A DNA stretch of 64,000 bases from JABDBE01 sp963832245 (GCA_963832245.1 CAWHTG010000003.1:372001-436000); one strand, 5' to 3'; shown: positions 17,124 to 25,850, numbered from the stretch's first letter. Numbers and translations: made by a program. Notes: generated by a model from the sequence alone, not told the origin.

Positions 17124-18179
17124 TTAGGACCGCTCTACATCCGTCCGAGCCCGAACCGGGCGTCCGAGTAGTGGGTTGCTGATGGCCTTGTCCAGAGAGT
17201 CCTGCCAGTTCTTAAGCTTCATCGCGACCTGCTGCATATAGGCGGCAGCTTCTGCGGGGCTCAAAATCTCATGATTGTTTTGTCCATTGGGAGCGACCGC
17301 AGGTTGGCGGCTGCGTGGGTATGCCGCCTCGACGAAATCGGATGGAGGGCCAGAAGGAGCGTCCGAGGTGAGCTTCGAAATATCCAGATCAGCGATCACC
17401 TCGTTCACCACTTCGGTGTCAACCACTCTCTTCTGCATGGCGCAGGCGAGCGAAAGCGCATTGAAGCAGAAGTTGTTGATGTTCCTTGGTATGCCTTGAG
17501 TGAATCTGGCAATGTCCTCGTAGACTCCGGGGGCGAACAGAGGCTCGCCTTCATAGCCGGCGATGCGCAGCCGATGCTCAATGTAATTTTTGATCTCGCC
17601 CGCCGACAGCGGAACGAGACCATGAACAATGGAGACGCGCTGGCGGAGCTGGGCCAATCCGGGACTGGCCAATTTGTCGGCTAGTTCGGGTTGTCCCGCC
17701 AGCACGATGTGCATCAGCTTGGCGCGCGGCGTCTCAAAGTCGGAAAGCAGGCGCACCGTCTCAAGCACGGAGGGCTCAAGATTCTGCGCCTCGTCGATCA
17801 CGACAATAAAGCGATTACCGGCGCGCGCCTCTTGCAGAAGGCGGCGGTTGAATTCCTCGTGCATGCGCACGAAATCATGGCCGTCACTTTCGTAGCCCAA
17901 TTCAGCCAGCAGGAAGCGCATGAACTCGCGCGAGGTGCATTGCGTCTGAAAGAGGAATGCGGTGCGCGCGGAGCTGCGAAATTTCTCCAAAAGATGGAAG
18001 AGAATTGTGGTCTTGCCCATGCCGGGCTTGGCGATTAAGCCCAGAAATCCGCGATTGGCTTCGATGCCGTAATAAAGAGAGGCCAGCGCCTCGCGATGGG
18101 CCGCGCTTAGATAGAGGAAGCGAGGGTCCGGGGTTACCCCGAATGGCTGTTCCCGCAACCCGAAATACTTCTCATACAT
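17124..18179 (-). CDS. ExeA/GspA-like AAA ATPase
   Basis: 351 residues, starting at an ATG with AGGAGAG upstream. The N-terminus MYEKYFGLREQPFGVTPDP is characteristic of the ExeA family, as are FLYLSAAHREALASLYYGI and the P-loop AKPGMGKTT (50-58); Walker B is FIVVIDEAQNL (D129/E130). The lid and sensor regions follow (IPRNINNFC near residue 235). No C-terminal peptidoglycan-binding domain or membrane helix is seen, so it is the short cytoplasmic form found beside secretion and exopolysaccharide (XrtA-type) genes. Its role is ATP-driven remodelling of an envelope complex or regulator. It is flanked by two paralogous regulators and divergent from the right-hand one. Confidence 0.87.
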   Translation of the reverse strand: MYEKYFGLREQPFGVTPDPRFLYLSAAHREALASLYYGIEANRGFLGLIAKPGMGKTTILFHLLEKFRSSARTAFLFQTQCTSREFMRFLLAELGYESDGHDFVRMHEEFNRRLLQEARAGNRFIVVIDEAQNLEPSVLETVRLLSDFETPRAKLMHIVLAGQPELADKLASPGLAQLRQRVSIVHGLVPLSAGEIKNYIEHRLRIAGYEGEPLFAPGVYEDIARFTQGIPRNINNFCFNALSLACAMQKRVVDTEVVNEVIADLDISKLTSDAPSGPPSDFVEAAYPRSRQPAVAPNGQNNHEILSPAEAAAYMQQVAMKLKNWQDSLDKAISNPLLGRPVRARTDVERS

Positions 18180-18598
18180 GCTGCTGCTCTCCTAGTGCTT
18201 CACCGCGCGCACGCATACGACCCCTTCCGAAGCAGCCGCCGTAGCGCCAGGAACGCTGTGACATGAGCACTGGATGGATTTTGTAGTTGAAAACAAAGAA
18301 TCCTCGGACCGGGAGCATCCGAAAGGACCGGGGTTGCTGAGGCCCGTCTGCTTTACACTTTGCCCGAAAGCGGATGGGTGAACAAGAGGATAAAAGTCAC
18401 GGAGTCGAACGTCTCGGTTTCGGACCATAAGCACAAGTAAGCGTAAACTCGAATAATTTATCAAGTAGCAATTGATTCTACGGCAATTACACTGATGCGC
18501 CAATATTCTTGTAGAAAAACCACGGCCAAGGAGTCCGACGACTCTTGTGACGGCGAGCGATTGCGCGTAATATTTCCGAGCTTTCTCCCCCTAACTTC
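18180..18598. other. Divergent promoter region
   Basis: About 420 bases between the starts of the ExeA-like ATPase (reverse) and the second LuxR-type regulator (forward). It is relatively AT-rich at 18425-18500 and must hold promoters for both, but I cannot fix -35/-10 boxes with confidence. No gene seen. Confidence 0.5.
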
Positions 18599-19351
18599 GT
18601 GTGGACTCGCTTGGAATCCGTCATTAATCCGTGTGTCAGGACGAACGTCCTGGTGGCAGACGCCGTCGCCATGAGTTGCCAACTCCTGGTGGATGCGCTG
18701 GTGTTCAGCCAGCGCTATGAAGCGATGGCGGCTACGACCCCTGAAGAGGTGGTTCTGGCGTTAGACCGGGCTCGGTTTGACGTGGTGTTAATCAGCACCA
18801 GCTTTTCTTCGTCCGCTCTCGAAGGTCTGCGCTTTATGAGCGAGGTTCGGGAACACCACCGCGAGCTCGGCATCGTGGCCTTGCTGGACACGATGGAGCG
18901 GAACCTGGTAGTGGAAGCGTTTCGCTGTGGCGCGCACGGCGTTTTTTCCCGATCCGATTCGTTCCAGGCGCTGTGCAAGTGCATTACGTGCGTGCACGCA
19001 GGCCAGGTGTGGGCCAACTCGGCGGAACTCGGGTTTGTGTTAGACGCGTTGGTTGATCCCGTAGCCAGCGAGGGCCGCGCATTGCCCAGCTTGCGTCAAC
19101 TGAGCAAGCGCGAGGAAGAGATCGCCCTCATGGTTGCTGAAGGATTCAGCAATCGCCAGATTTCTGAGCGCTTGGATTTGAGTGAACACACCATCAAGAA
19201 TTATTTGTTCCGGGTTTTTGAAAAACTCGGAGTGTCGACCCGGGTGGAGCTGACGCTCTATGCCCTCAAGCGCGGCAAAGTTCCACGCACCCGTCCGCAA
19301 TCAGTCACTCGAGCTAAAGCGGAGCCCAGGCTAGTGGGCCGCGAGAATTAG
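18599..19351 (+). CDS. LuxR/NarL-type regulator with degenerate receiver domain (copy 2)
   Basis: 250 residues from a GTG without a clear ribosome site, so the exact start is uncertain. It is a clear paralogue of the gene at 16051: NVLVADAVAMSCQLLVDAL matches VRVLAADATRMNSQLLAAAL, and GAHGVFSRSDSFQALCKC matches GARGVFCRSESLMSLARC. The phospho-acceptor strand is DVVLISTSF, with Ser66 in place of Asp, and Arg118 replaces the conserved Lys. The HTH at 168-230 is intact (LSKREEEIALMVAEG, NRQISERLDLSEHTIKNYL). Both copies lost the same residues, so loss predates the duplication or is selected. Likely a DNA-binding regulator of the neighbouring ATPase or surface genes. Confidence 0.85.
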   Translation: MWTRLESVINPCVRTNVLVADAVAMSCQLLVDALVFSQRYEAMAATTPEEVVLALDRARFDVVLISTSFSSSALEGLRFMSEVREHHRELGIVALLDTMERNLVVEAFRCGAHGVFSRSDSFQALCKCITCVHAGQVWANSAELGFVLDALVDPVASEGRALPSLRQLSKREEEIALMVAEGFSNRQISERLDLSEHTIKNYLFRVFEKLGVSTRVELTLYALKRGKVPRTRPQSVTRAKAEPRLVGREN

Positions 19352-19420
19352 GTTGGATGCCCCGGTCGCATTCGAAGCCGGTTGAAGTTCACTGGTTACC
19401 TACCCACCTCGAGGAAATCA

Positions 19421-19977
19421 TCATCGAGGCCCGCCCTGCAGTGACTCCCACCCTTTCGCCAAGATCGCGTTGCGTCTCATGACATCCTTTACAAAACGTC
19501 TCGGGACATCCTTTACACTTCCGCGCGAGCGTAGCGAGCGCGGGAGTGTAAAGGATGCCGTGGAAGACCACGGATGTCGTGTCGTAGCTGGCAGCAGGAT
19601 GGTCGATGGTGGCGGATTGGTAATTCCCGCCCACGGGCTCGGGGTAGTGGTGCAAGCCATGCTCGTGGAAGGTGTGGTGAAAGGGAGGCCCCGTGCGTCA
19701 ATAACTCCGCCGACAGACGGTAGGATGCCATTTGTAGGATTCAGGATGCGGTTCAGAATCTTGCAAAGATCGGAGCCTGTTTGCGCAAACACGGCGGCGT
19801 CGATGAAGGCTGGCGACGATGCGCACGGAGACGAAGGAGAACAGTTCCCGCTTGAATTGTAGACGGCATTGTTGCCTGTCTGAGCTGCGCACTTTTCGAA
19901 GAGACTGACACCCAACAGAGTAGAACCGCAGCTCCCCAGAATACCCAGGACGAAATTATCCTGCCCGCGTTCTTCAT
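19421..19977 (-). pseudogene. Frameshifted, truncated secreted beta-helix-type protein
   Basis: A good start (AAGGAG eight bases before the ATG at 19977) gives MKNAGRIISSWVFWGAAVLL, a signal peptide, but that frame soon loses sense. From about 19915 another frame continues with SSPAFIDAAVFAQTGSDLC, LPSVGGVIDARGL and ILLPAT. This order (DA..F....DLC.KI...L...GGVIDARGL...LLLP) is the N-terminal part of acidobacterial secreted parallel beta-helix proteins, normally several hundred residues longer. After ILLPA the frame runs into an inverted repeat and stops. So there is one frameshift after the leader and loss of the C-terminus. A sequencing error could explain the frameshift but not the truncation. 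Confidence 0.6.
19507..19557. repeat. Long inverted repeat, REP-like
   Basis: Two 20-base arms, 19507-19526 and 19538-19557, starting CATCCTTTACACT, pair with a single mismatch around the 11-base loop GAGCGTAGCGA. A direct 13-base copy of the outer part (GACATCCTTTACA) lies at 19480-19492 just to the left. It interrupts the pseudogene and looks like a mobile REP/MITE-type hairpin. Confidence 0.7.
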
Positions 19978-20040
19978 AACGTTTTTCTCCTTGACCTTGG
20001 ACATTAATGGTTGCCTGAAAAACGAAGTGGGTTTAAACCT

Positions 20041-21378
20041 TCAAGGGCTAACCTCAAATACAACTCCGCAGCCGGCCTGACAAGCCCCAGTTCCACCGCG
20101 TTGCGTTGTGCCGTAAAGACTACCGTTCCGATCGAAAATGAGGGCGGCATCCGGACCAGTGCCGTCCGGAACACCTCCGAAGGTATGGAGAATCGATAGT
20201 CCCCAACTCCTTCCGCCATACCCGGGCGGCGCCAACCGGAACACATAGCTCCCGGCGTCTCCGCCGCTTGTTGTACCGTATAAACGACCTGCCGAATCAA
20301 AGATAAGACCGCCCAACGGAGCGCCACCACCGAGATTGCTGAACCAGTGCAAGACGGTTTCTTTCCAGCGCCCGACCACTAGCGTCAATCGAAAGACGAT
20401 CCCTCCTCCGCTGACGTTCCCCCCTCCTGCGACTCCGTAAAGTGAGCCCTTCGCATCGAAGATCAAACCTGCGCTCGGTTGTCCTCCATCATTTCCCCCA
20501 GAGAAAACATGCAACTGCTTCTCCACCCACGCCGCGCCCAGCTTAGCCGGGGGAACCAGTTTGAACGCCGTGCCATAGCAATGGCAACTTTGATTACCTC
20601 CCGAAAACGTCGTGCCATAGATCGCACCCTTTCCGTCGAAGATCAACCCACCATTGGGATTTGCTCCGTCGGTACCCCCCGCGAAACGGTGCAGTATCTT
20701 CTCCGTCCACTTGCCGACCTTTTCCTGCGGTGGACTCAGTTTGAACACGGTTCCACAATTGCCGTCGAAGTATTGGTTGCAGGTTGTCCCTTTTCCGCCG
20801 CCAAACTGGGTGGCTCCATAAAGGCTACCGTTTTTGTCAAATGCCAAGTTACCCCCGGGAAACAGGCCATCCTTTCCGCCTTGAAAGTTGTAGAGGACTG
20901 CGTAAGACCATTGGCCTCCCTTCTTCGTCGGCGGCGACAGTTCGTACACGACGCCACACCCCACGTTGTCACCAAACAAAAGGCAGGTGCCGCTGCCGCC
21001 ATACGCCGTGGTGCCATAAAGATTGCCGTTCCCGTCAATGATCGCAGCGCCCACCGGTATAGAGCCATCGGTGCCGTTGAAACCATACAGAATGGTCTCG
21101 GTCCAAGCGCCACCTTTTTGGGTCGGAGGAGCAAGCTGAAATACGGTGCCACAACCCGGCGAAGGACACGTGGACCCGCCCTCGTTGGTTACGCCATACA
21201 GATTCCCGGCTTTGTCGGAGACAACGCCGCCTGCGGGTGTGAGTCCGTCACTGCCTCCTTTGAAGCTGTAGAGCACCTTCTCAGTCCATTCTGCTGAGGC
21301 ATTCGTTGCAACCGTCAACAACATCGTCACAATCACAAGCGACCGACTTACGCTAAGGAGCCACTGATTGGGATTCAT
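20041..21378 (-). CDS. Secreted seven-repeat GloVer protein
   Basis: 445 residues from the ATG at 21378, where a signal peptide begins (MNPNQWLLSVSR, cleavage near ASAEW). The mature protein consists of seven repeats of about 55-65 residues, each with W.E..L..F.GG.DG..P, then GGLIFD..G.LYGTT..GG, then GTVF.L.PP. This is the 'choice-of-anchor/GloVer' tandem repeat of acidobacterial exported proteins. Seven repeats fit one closed beta-propeller. Paired cysteines occur in repeats 1-4 and 7. Probable role is extracellular binding or a surface scaffold; no enzyme motif is seen. The protein ends right after the seventh repeat with no separate anchor. Confidence 0.85.
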   Translation of the reverse strand: MNPNQWLLSVSRSLVIVTMLLTVATNASAEWTEKVLYSFKGGSDGLTPAGGVVSDKAGNLYGVTNEGGSTCPSPGCGTVFQLAPPTQKGGAWTETILYGFNGTDGSIPVGAAIIDGNGNLYGTTAYGGSGTCLLFGDNVGCGVVYELSPPTKKGGQWSYAVLYNFQGGKDGLFPGGNLAFDKNGSLYGATQFGGGKGTTCNQYFDGNCGTVFKLSPPQEKVGKWTEKILHRFAGGTDGANPNGGLIFDGKGAIYGTTFSGGNQSCHCYGTAFKLVPPAKLGAAWVEKQLHVFSGGNDGGQPSAGLIFDAKGSLYGVAGGGNVSGGGIVFRLTLVVGRWKETVLHWFSNLGGGAPLGGLIFDSAGRLYGTTSGGDAGSYVFRLAPPGYGGRSWGLSILHTFGGVPDGTGPDAALIFDRNGSLYGTTQRGGTGACQAGCGVVFEVSP

Positions 21379-21473
21379 GGGTAAACCTACTCCTGATGAG
21401 AAACTGGCGTCGGGGGAGAACAGCACATCGACTCCGAAATCGTACACACAATCGCGAGTCTGATTGTCGCTGG

Positions 21474-21494
21474 GGACGGGCGAGACGCCCGTCC
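21474..21494. repeat. GGACGGGCG-AGA-CGCCCGTCC hairpin
   Basis: Perfect 9-bp stem with a 3-base loop between two reverse-strand genes. It resembles the longer hairpin at 48218-48246 (GGGCGA-type loop), so it probably belongs to the same intergenic repeat class. It may act as a weak terminator for the gene to its right. Confidence 0.6.
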
Positions 21495-21521
21495 TCCACT
21501 AGCGGACCCTGTCTTCGCGTT

Positions 21522-22970
21522 TCAAGGCAACCTGAAACTCACGGTAATCTGGGTCTGAAATTCTTCCGGCGAACCGTTTCGAAGAAAAGGCTTGAAGCGC
21601 CATTGCCGGACGGCGTCGGTGGCCGCAGCCGCCAATTGCGGATCGCCATTGATCGTGTTGAGCTTCTCGACCGCTCCGTCCTTACCCACTAGAGCTTCAA
21701 GAACGACTGGGCCTTGAATGTGCTGCTCCCTGGCGGGCTCGGGATATTCGGGTTCCACTCGTTGCAAAAGGTATTGGTCCGCAATTTTCGAGGGTACTGT
21801 GACTGGTTGGCTGCTAGCGTCCTTTGGGGAACTGTCTGCGGGTTGCGGCGGTGTCTGAAAGATGACTTTGCCCTTTTCATAAACCACTAAGCCGCCGACT
21901 GGAGGCGCAGCAGTCACGCTCGATTGCGAAGTTGGCGGCGACGTCTTCGGGTTCGCCGATGGTTGCTGGTCAGGGGCTGCCGCATTCGGGCTTGGTGGGG
22001 GAGCGACAGGTGGCTTGACTTGCGACGGTTGCGAGACGTTCACGGCTTTTGATGTGGGTCCAATTGAGGCTTTTCGGTATCGCGGATATCCCAGCATCCA
22101 ACCTAAGAACAAAGCCAAAGCGATGACAGCCAGCGTCAAGAGGGTCATCCAGGGATCCCGGCGCGGGATCTGGGCGGTCATCGTCGATTCTAGCAGGGGG
22201 TCTGAAACCGGAGCAGAAGCCGCGCGGTCTGCCTCATCAGGTTGCGTCGAATCAGTCGGCGCGTCATCGGCCTGGGGAGACTCGAACTCCAAAAGGATAT
22301 CTTCGCTCTCGGCTTGAGCCTCGTTTGCAGAAGGTGCTGTCGCCAGAACAGGCGACGACTCAAGCGCAGGCGTGGTCAGCACATCGTCAGCGCGATCAAC
22401 ATTGTTGACGATGCTGCGGGAAAGAGCTTGCAGAGTCTGAATTTCACGGTCGGTGAAAGCATTAGGACGAGGCGAAAAAATCTCAAACACGCCAAGCAGT
22501 TCATCCCCTCTCACCACCGGAAATACGAGGATCGAACGCACGCCCAGTTCACGACAGACTTCAGCATTCACACGGGGATCGGTTTCGGTGTCGTCACAAC
22601 GCTGCCATTTCTTGCTTTGCACGCAGGCGCCGGAGAGTCCAGAATCCACGTTCAGCTGGACTCCCAAGTCCGGGGCATTGGCGCCGGTGGTGGCGCGGCA
22701 AACGATCTCATCACCACGCGCTAGAGCGATGGCGGCGGCGGTGGCGCCCGTAGCCAGGCGGGCGTGCTCCACAATTTCGTTCAATACCAGATCAAGAGCA
22801 AGATCCGCAGAAAGAGATGCGCCACCGTGCGCGGAGAGTGCTGTCGTCAACTCGTCAAGGGACAAACCATCCGCGAGTTCACCGTCCTCGTTTCCGCTCA
22901 GGGAGATCGGGGCGGGACTCGGTCCCGGAGGATCGATGGGATCGGGCCGCGATATCGGACGATGAGCCAT
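21522..22970 (-). CDS. GAF-domain / transmembrane / TonB C-terminal fusion protein
   Basis: 482 residues from the ATG at 22970 (MAHRPISRPD). Residues 55-192 form a GAF domain (LDLVLNEIVEHARLATGA, then GLSGACVQSKKWQRCDDTE, then VRSILVFPVVRGDELLGVFEIFS), predicted cytoplasmic. An acidic linker leads to one membrane helix at 274-294 (WMTLLTLAVIALALFLGWML). A Pro-rich periplasmic spacer (318-356) follows, and residues 400-480 are a TonB C-terminal domain (RVEPEYPEPAREQHIQGPV, AVRQWRFKPFLRNG). TonB domains pass proton-motive energy to outer-membrane receptors; a GAF sensor on the inside is unusual. It is divergent from ugd. No exbB/exbD nearby. Confidence 0.87.
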   Translation of the reverse strand: MAHRPISRPDPIDPPGPSPAPISLSGNEDGELADGLSLDELTTALSAHGGASLSADLALDLVLNEIVEHARLATGATAAAIALARGDEIVCRATTGANAPDLGVQLNVDSGLSGACVQSKKWQRCDDTETDPRVNAEVCRELGVRSILVFPVVRGDELLGVFEIFSPRPNAFTDREIQTLQALSRSIVNNVDRADDVLTTPALESSPVLATAPSANEAQAESEDILLEFESPQADDAPTDSTQPDEADRAASAPVSDPLLESTMTAQIPRRDPWMTLLTLAVIALALFLGWMLGYPRYRKASIGPTSKAVNVSQPSQVKPPVAPPPSPNAAAPDQQPSANPKTSPPTSQSSVTAAPPVGGLVVYEKGKVIFQTPPQPADSSPKDASSQPVTVPSKIADQYLLQRVEPEYPEPAREQHIQGPVVLEALVGKDGAVEKLNTINGDPQLAAAATDAVRQWRFKPFLRNGSPEEFQTQITVSFRLP

Positions 22971-23374
22971 GACACAATCCTGGCGCTGAGGGCATTTATG
23001 GTTCCGGATCCGGTCCGGCCTCAGGCTGCCTGCCACCAGTTTAGACCTACGAGCGGAGTTTCCCGCGAAAAAAGCACTCTGTCAACCAAAAATGGATCAT
23101 TTTGGCCAGCATTCATCTTTTGCCGCAGACCCCGGTCGGCGAACCCGAAACGGAGATTGTGGCAGAAAGTCCGAGATTGTAATAGCGACAGCAGTCAACC
23201 GCGATAGCTTTCGCAGTTATCTGCGGCGCCAGCCAGGCCTTCCCGTTCTTGCATAGGATTGCCCGAAACCGAGTTGCCAATTCCCTGCCTGACGGGGAAA
23301 GCTGGTAAAGTAGACTTCTAGCGTCAAAATATGGGTCCTGACGACTGACGGCAGGCTTGATTTCGGAGATTTGG
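22971..23374. other. Divergent intergenic region
   Basis: About 400 bases between the GAF-TonB gene (reverse) and ugd (forward). It should contain both promoters; no box is clear enough to report. No RNA gene, repeat or credible small gene was seen. Confidence 0.5.
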
Positions 23375-24790
23375 ATGCACATTACTATCGTAGGATCGGG
23401 ATACGTCGGACTCGTAGCCGGGGCATGTTTTGCCGACATGGGCCATCAGGTCATCCTGGTTGACAACGACCAGCAGAAGCTTGCTGCGCTCAAGAACGGC
23501 CAGGTCCCAATTCACGAGAAATTTCTGCCCGAAGTGCTCGAGCGCCATCGTGGCCGCAACCTCACCTTTTCCGACGACCTGGGCGCCGCAGTGGCAGCCA
23601 GTGCGGCGGTCTTCATTGCCGTGGGGACACCACCTACGGAACAGGGAAACGCCGACCTTTCTTATGTGGAATCGGTAGCTCGAATCATCCCTTCGGCAAT
23701 TAATAGCTACAAGGTGGTGGTGGAGAAGAGTACGGTCCCGGTTTATACCAGCGAATGGATACGCAAGATCATTTTGCGCAATGCGGCGCCGCCGGATTCA
23801 TTCGATGTTGCCTCCAATCCTGAGTTCCTACGTGAAGGGACGGCGGTCACGGATTTTCTCTATCCCGACCGCATAGTGGTGGGCGCCGACAACGAACGCT
23901 GCGCTGCGGTGCTGCGCGCGATTTATTCTCCTCTGACCGATGGCAGTTATTACCTGCGCCAGGACGCGATTCCGCGGCCGGACCGGGCGCAGGTCCCGCC
24001 ACCTTTGATCATCACCAGCACCAAGAGTGCGGAATTGATCAAGCACGCGTGCAACGCATTTCTGGCGATGAAGATTTCGTTCATTAACGCAGTGGCGTCG
24101 ATGTGCGAATCGGTGGGAGCGAACGTGCAGCAGGTTTGCCAGGGAATTGGAACCGACAGCCGGATTGGTCCGCGGTTTTTGAATCCGGGAATCGGATATG
24201 GTGGCTCATGCTTTCCCAAGGATTTGATGGCCTTTCGCGCCGTGGCCCGGGAGTGCGGTTACGAGTTCCGCTTACTCGATGAAGTGATGCGCATCAACGA
24301 GGATCAGCGCCAACGCTTTCTGCGCAAGGTGCGCAATGCGCTGTGGACGCTGCGCGGCAAACGTTTGGGTGTACTTGGCCTAGCCTTCAAGGGAGGGACC
24401 GACGATATCCGCGAATCGCCCGCGATTTTGCTGGTGCAGACTTTGTTGCAGGAGGGCTGTCAGATTGCGGCGTACGATCCTGCCGCGCACGAGCGGGCGC
24501 GGGAAGTTTTGAATTCGAGTATAGAGTACGCAAGTGACGCTTATGAGGCAGCCCGCGAAGCCGATGCTCTTCTCATTCTCACCGAATGGGATGAGTTCGC
24601 CGGTTTGGACTTGGATCGCCTGCACCGGCAGTTGAAGTATCCCATCGTCATTGATGGGCGCAATCTTTTTGATCCCGAGTCCATGGCGGCGCACGGATTC
24701 ACTTATTACAGCGTCGGCCGGCCGGCCATTACGGCCGAGGCTTTGCCATTGGCTGCCGGCGCCGCGCCCAGGAAAGCCAGCCACTCATGA
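23375..24790 (+). CDS. ugd: UDP-glucose 6-dehydrogenase
   Basis: 471 residues from the ATG at 23375, chosen for GGAG six bases upstream and because MHITIVGSGYVGLVAG is the canonical Rossmann start. It makes UDP-glucuronate from UDP-glucose with two NAD+. Key residues are present: GSGYVG nucleotide loop, VEKSTVPV, NPEFLREGTA, K224 in the LIKHACNAFLA segment, and the catalytic Cys279 in GYGGSCFPKD. The last 25 residues are an Ala/Pro-rich tail. The stop overlaps the next gene by four bases (ATGA), so the two enzymes are translated together and successive in one pathway. Confidence 0.93.
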   Translation: MHITIVGSGYVGLVAGACFADMGHQVILVDNDQQKLAALKNGQVPIHEKFLPEVLERHRGRNLTFSDDLGAAVAASAAVFIAVGTPPTEQGNADLSYVESVARIIPSAINSYKVVVEKSTVPVYTSEWIRKIILRNAAPPDSFDVASNPEFLREGTAVTDFLYPDRIVVGADNERCAAVLRAIYSPLTDGSYYLRQDAIPRPDRAQVPPPLIITSTKSAELIKHACNAFLAMKISFINAVASMCESVGANVQQVCQGIGTDSRIGPRFLNPGIGYGGSCFPKDLMAFRAVARECGYEFRLLDEVMRINEDQRQRFLRKVRNALWTLRGKRLGVLGLAFKGGTDDIRESPAILLVQTLLQEGCQIAAYDPAAHERAREVLNSSIEYASDAYEAAREADALLILTEWDEFAGLDLDRLHRQLKYPIVIDGRNLFDPESMAAHGFTYYSVGRPAITAEALPLAAGAAPRKASHS

Positions 24791-25749
24791 GCAAACCCCG
24801 CGCCCTGGTCACTGGCGGAGCCGGGTTCCTCGGTTCTCATCTCTGCGACGCGTTGCTGGCCGAAGGTTATTCGGTCATTGCAGTCGACAATCTGCTGACC
24901 GGACGGCGTTCCAACATCGATCATCTGCGCCGCGAACCGCGTTTTGAATTTCAAGAGCTCGATATCAACCACCCATTCGATGGCGGCAAGCTAGATTACG
25001 TGTTTCATTTTGCCTGTCCCGCCAGCCCAGTCGATTACACCAAACACGGAATTGAAACCCTGCAAGTCGGATCGCTGGGTACGTTTCACGCGTTAGATGT
25101 GGCTCGCAAGTACGGCGCGAAATTTCTGATTTCTTCCACCTCCGAATGCTACGGCGATCCGTTGGAGCATCCTCAAAAGGAAACCTATTGGGGACACGTG
25201 AATCCCATCGGTCCGCGATCGGTTTACGATGAAGCCAAGCGCTTCAGCGAAGCGGCGACCATGGCCTACCATCGCTACTACAATCTAGACACGCGCATAG
25301 CGCGGATCTTCAATACTTATGGCCCTCGGATGCAACTCAACGACGGCCGGGTCGTTCCCAACTTCATGAAGCAGGCGCTTCGCGGCGAAGACTTGACGGT
25401 CTACGGCGATGGCAGCCAGACGCGCAGCTTTTGCTATGTCAGCGATGAAATTGACGGGTTCATGCGGTTGGCGAAATCTTCAGAGCATCTGCCGGTCAAC
25501 ATCGGAAATGCCAACGAGTTCACCATTCTCGAATGCGCCCAGCGCGTGCTGGCGATAACCGGGTCGAAAAGCAAAGTACGATACCAACCGTTGCCGCCAG
25601 ACGATCCTAAACTGCGCCGCCCCGACATCACCAAGGCTAGAACTCTGCTCGGCTGGGAGCCCAAGATCGATCTCGAGGCGGGTCTGCGGATGTCGCTGGA
25701 ATATTTTCAGAAAGCAACGGCGGAAGAAAAAGTGCTACAACATGGCTGA
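24787..25749 (+). CDS. uxs: UDP-glucuronate decarboxylase (UDP-xylose synthase)
   Basis: 320 residues. Extended short-chain dehydrogenase with the NAD loop VTGGAGFLGSH (8-18), the active-site pair Y147/K151 in SVYDEAKR, and the UXS-specific segments FHFACPASPVDY, STSECYGDPLEHPQ and ARIFNTYGPRM. It converts UDP-glucuronate, made by the overlapping upstream ugd, to UDP-xylose with loss of CO2. The pair supplies pentose units for cell-surface or exported polysaccharide; glycosyltransferases that would use them are not adjacent. There is no C-terminal formyltransferase domain, so this is not ArnA. Confidence 0.92.
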   Translation: MSKPRALVTGGAGFLGSHLCDALLAEGYSVIAVDNLLTGRRSNIDHLRREPRFEFQELDINHPFDGGKLDYVFHFACPASPVDYTKHGIETLQVGSLGTFHALDVARKYGAKFLISSTSECYGDPLEHPQKETYWGHVNPIGPRSVYDEAKRFSEAATMAYHRYYNLDTRIARIFNTYGPRMQLNDGRVVPNFMKQALRGEDLTVYGDGSQTRSFCYVSDEIDGFMRLAKSSEHLPVNIGNANEFTILECAQRVLAITGSKSKVRYQPLPPDDPKLRRPDITKARTLLGWEPKIDLEAGLRMSLEYFQKATAEEKVLQHG

Positions 25750-25812
25750 GCCCCCCTCGTGATCCCAAGGAAGTCATCCCATTGACATTCCACCAAGCCT
25801 TACCCATTGTGG

Positions 25813-25850
25813 TCCTGTCTATGACAACGACGGCGGTGTCATAGACAGGA
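25813..25850. terminator. 14-bp perfect inverted repeat between convergent genes
   Basis: TCCTGTCTATGACA (25813-25826) and TGTCATAGACAGGA (25837-25850) pair perfectly around a 10-base loop. It sits between the ends of uxs (forward) and the PilZ gene (reverse), so a bidirectional stop is likely even though no T-run follows. A protein-binding site is the alternative. Confidence 0.5.

Noticed and set aside
16051..25749. Exosortase/PEP-CTERM exopolysaccharide cluster
   Set aside because: ExeA-like ATPase and nucleotide-sugar genes fit, but no XrtA, PEP-CTERM protein, Wzx/Wzy or chain-length protein is present.
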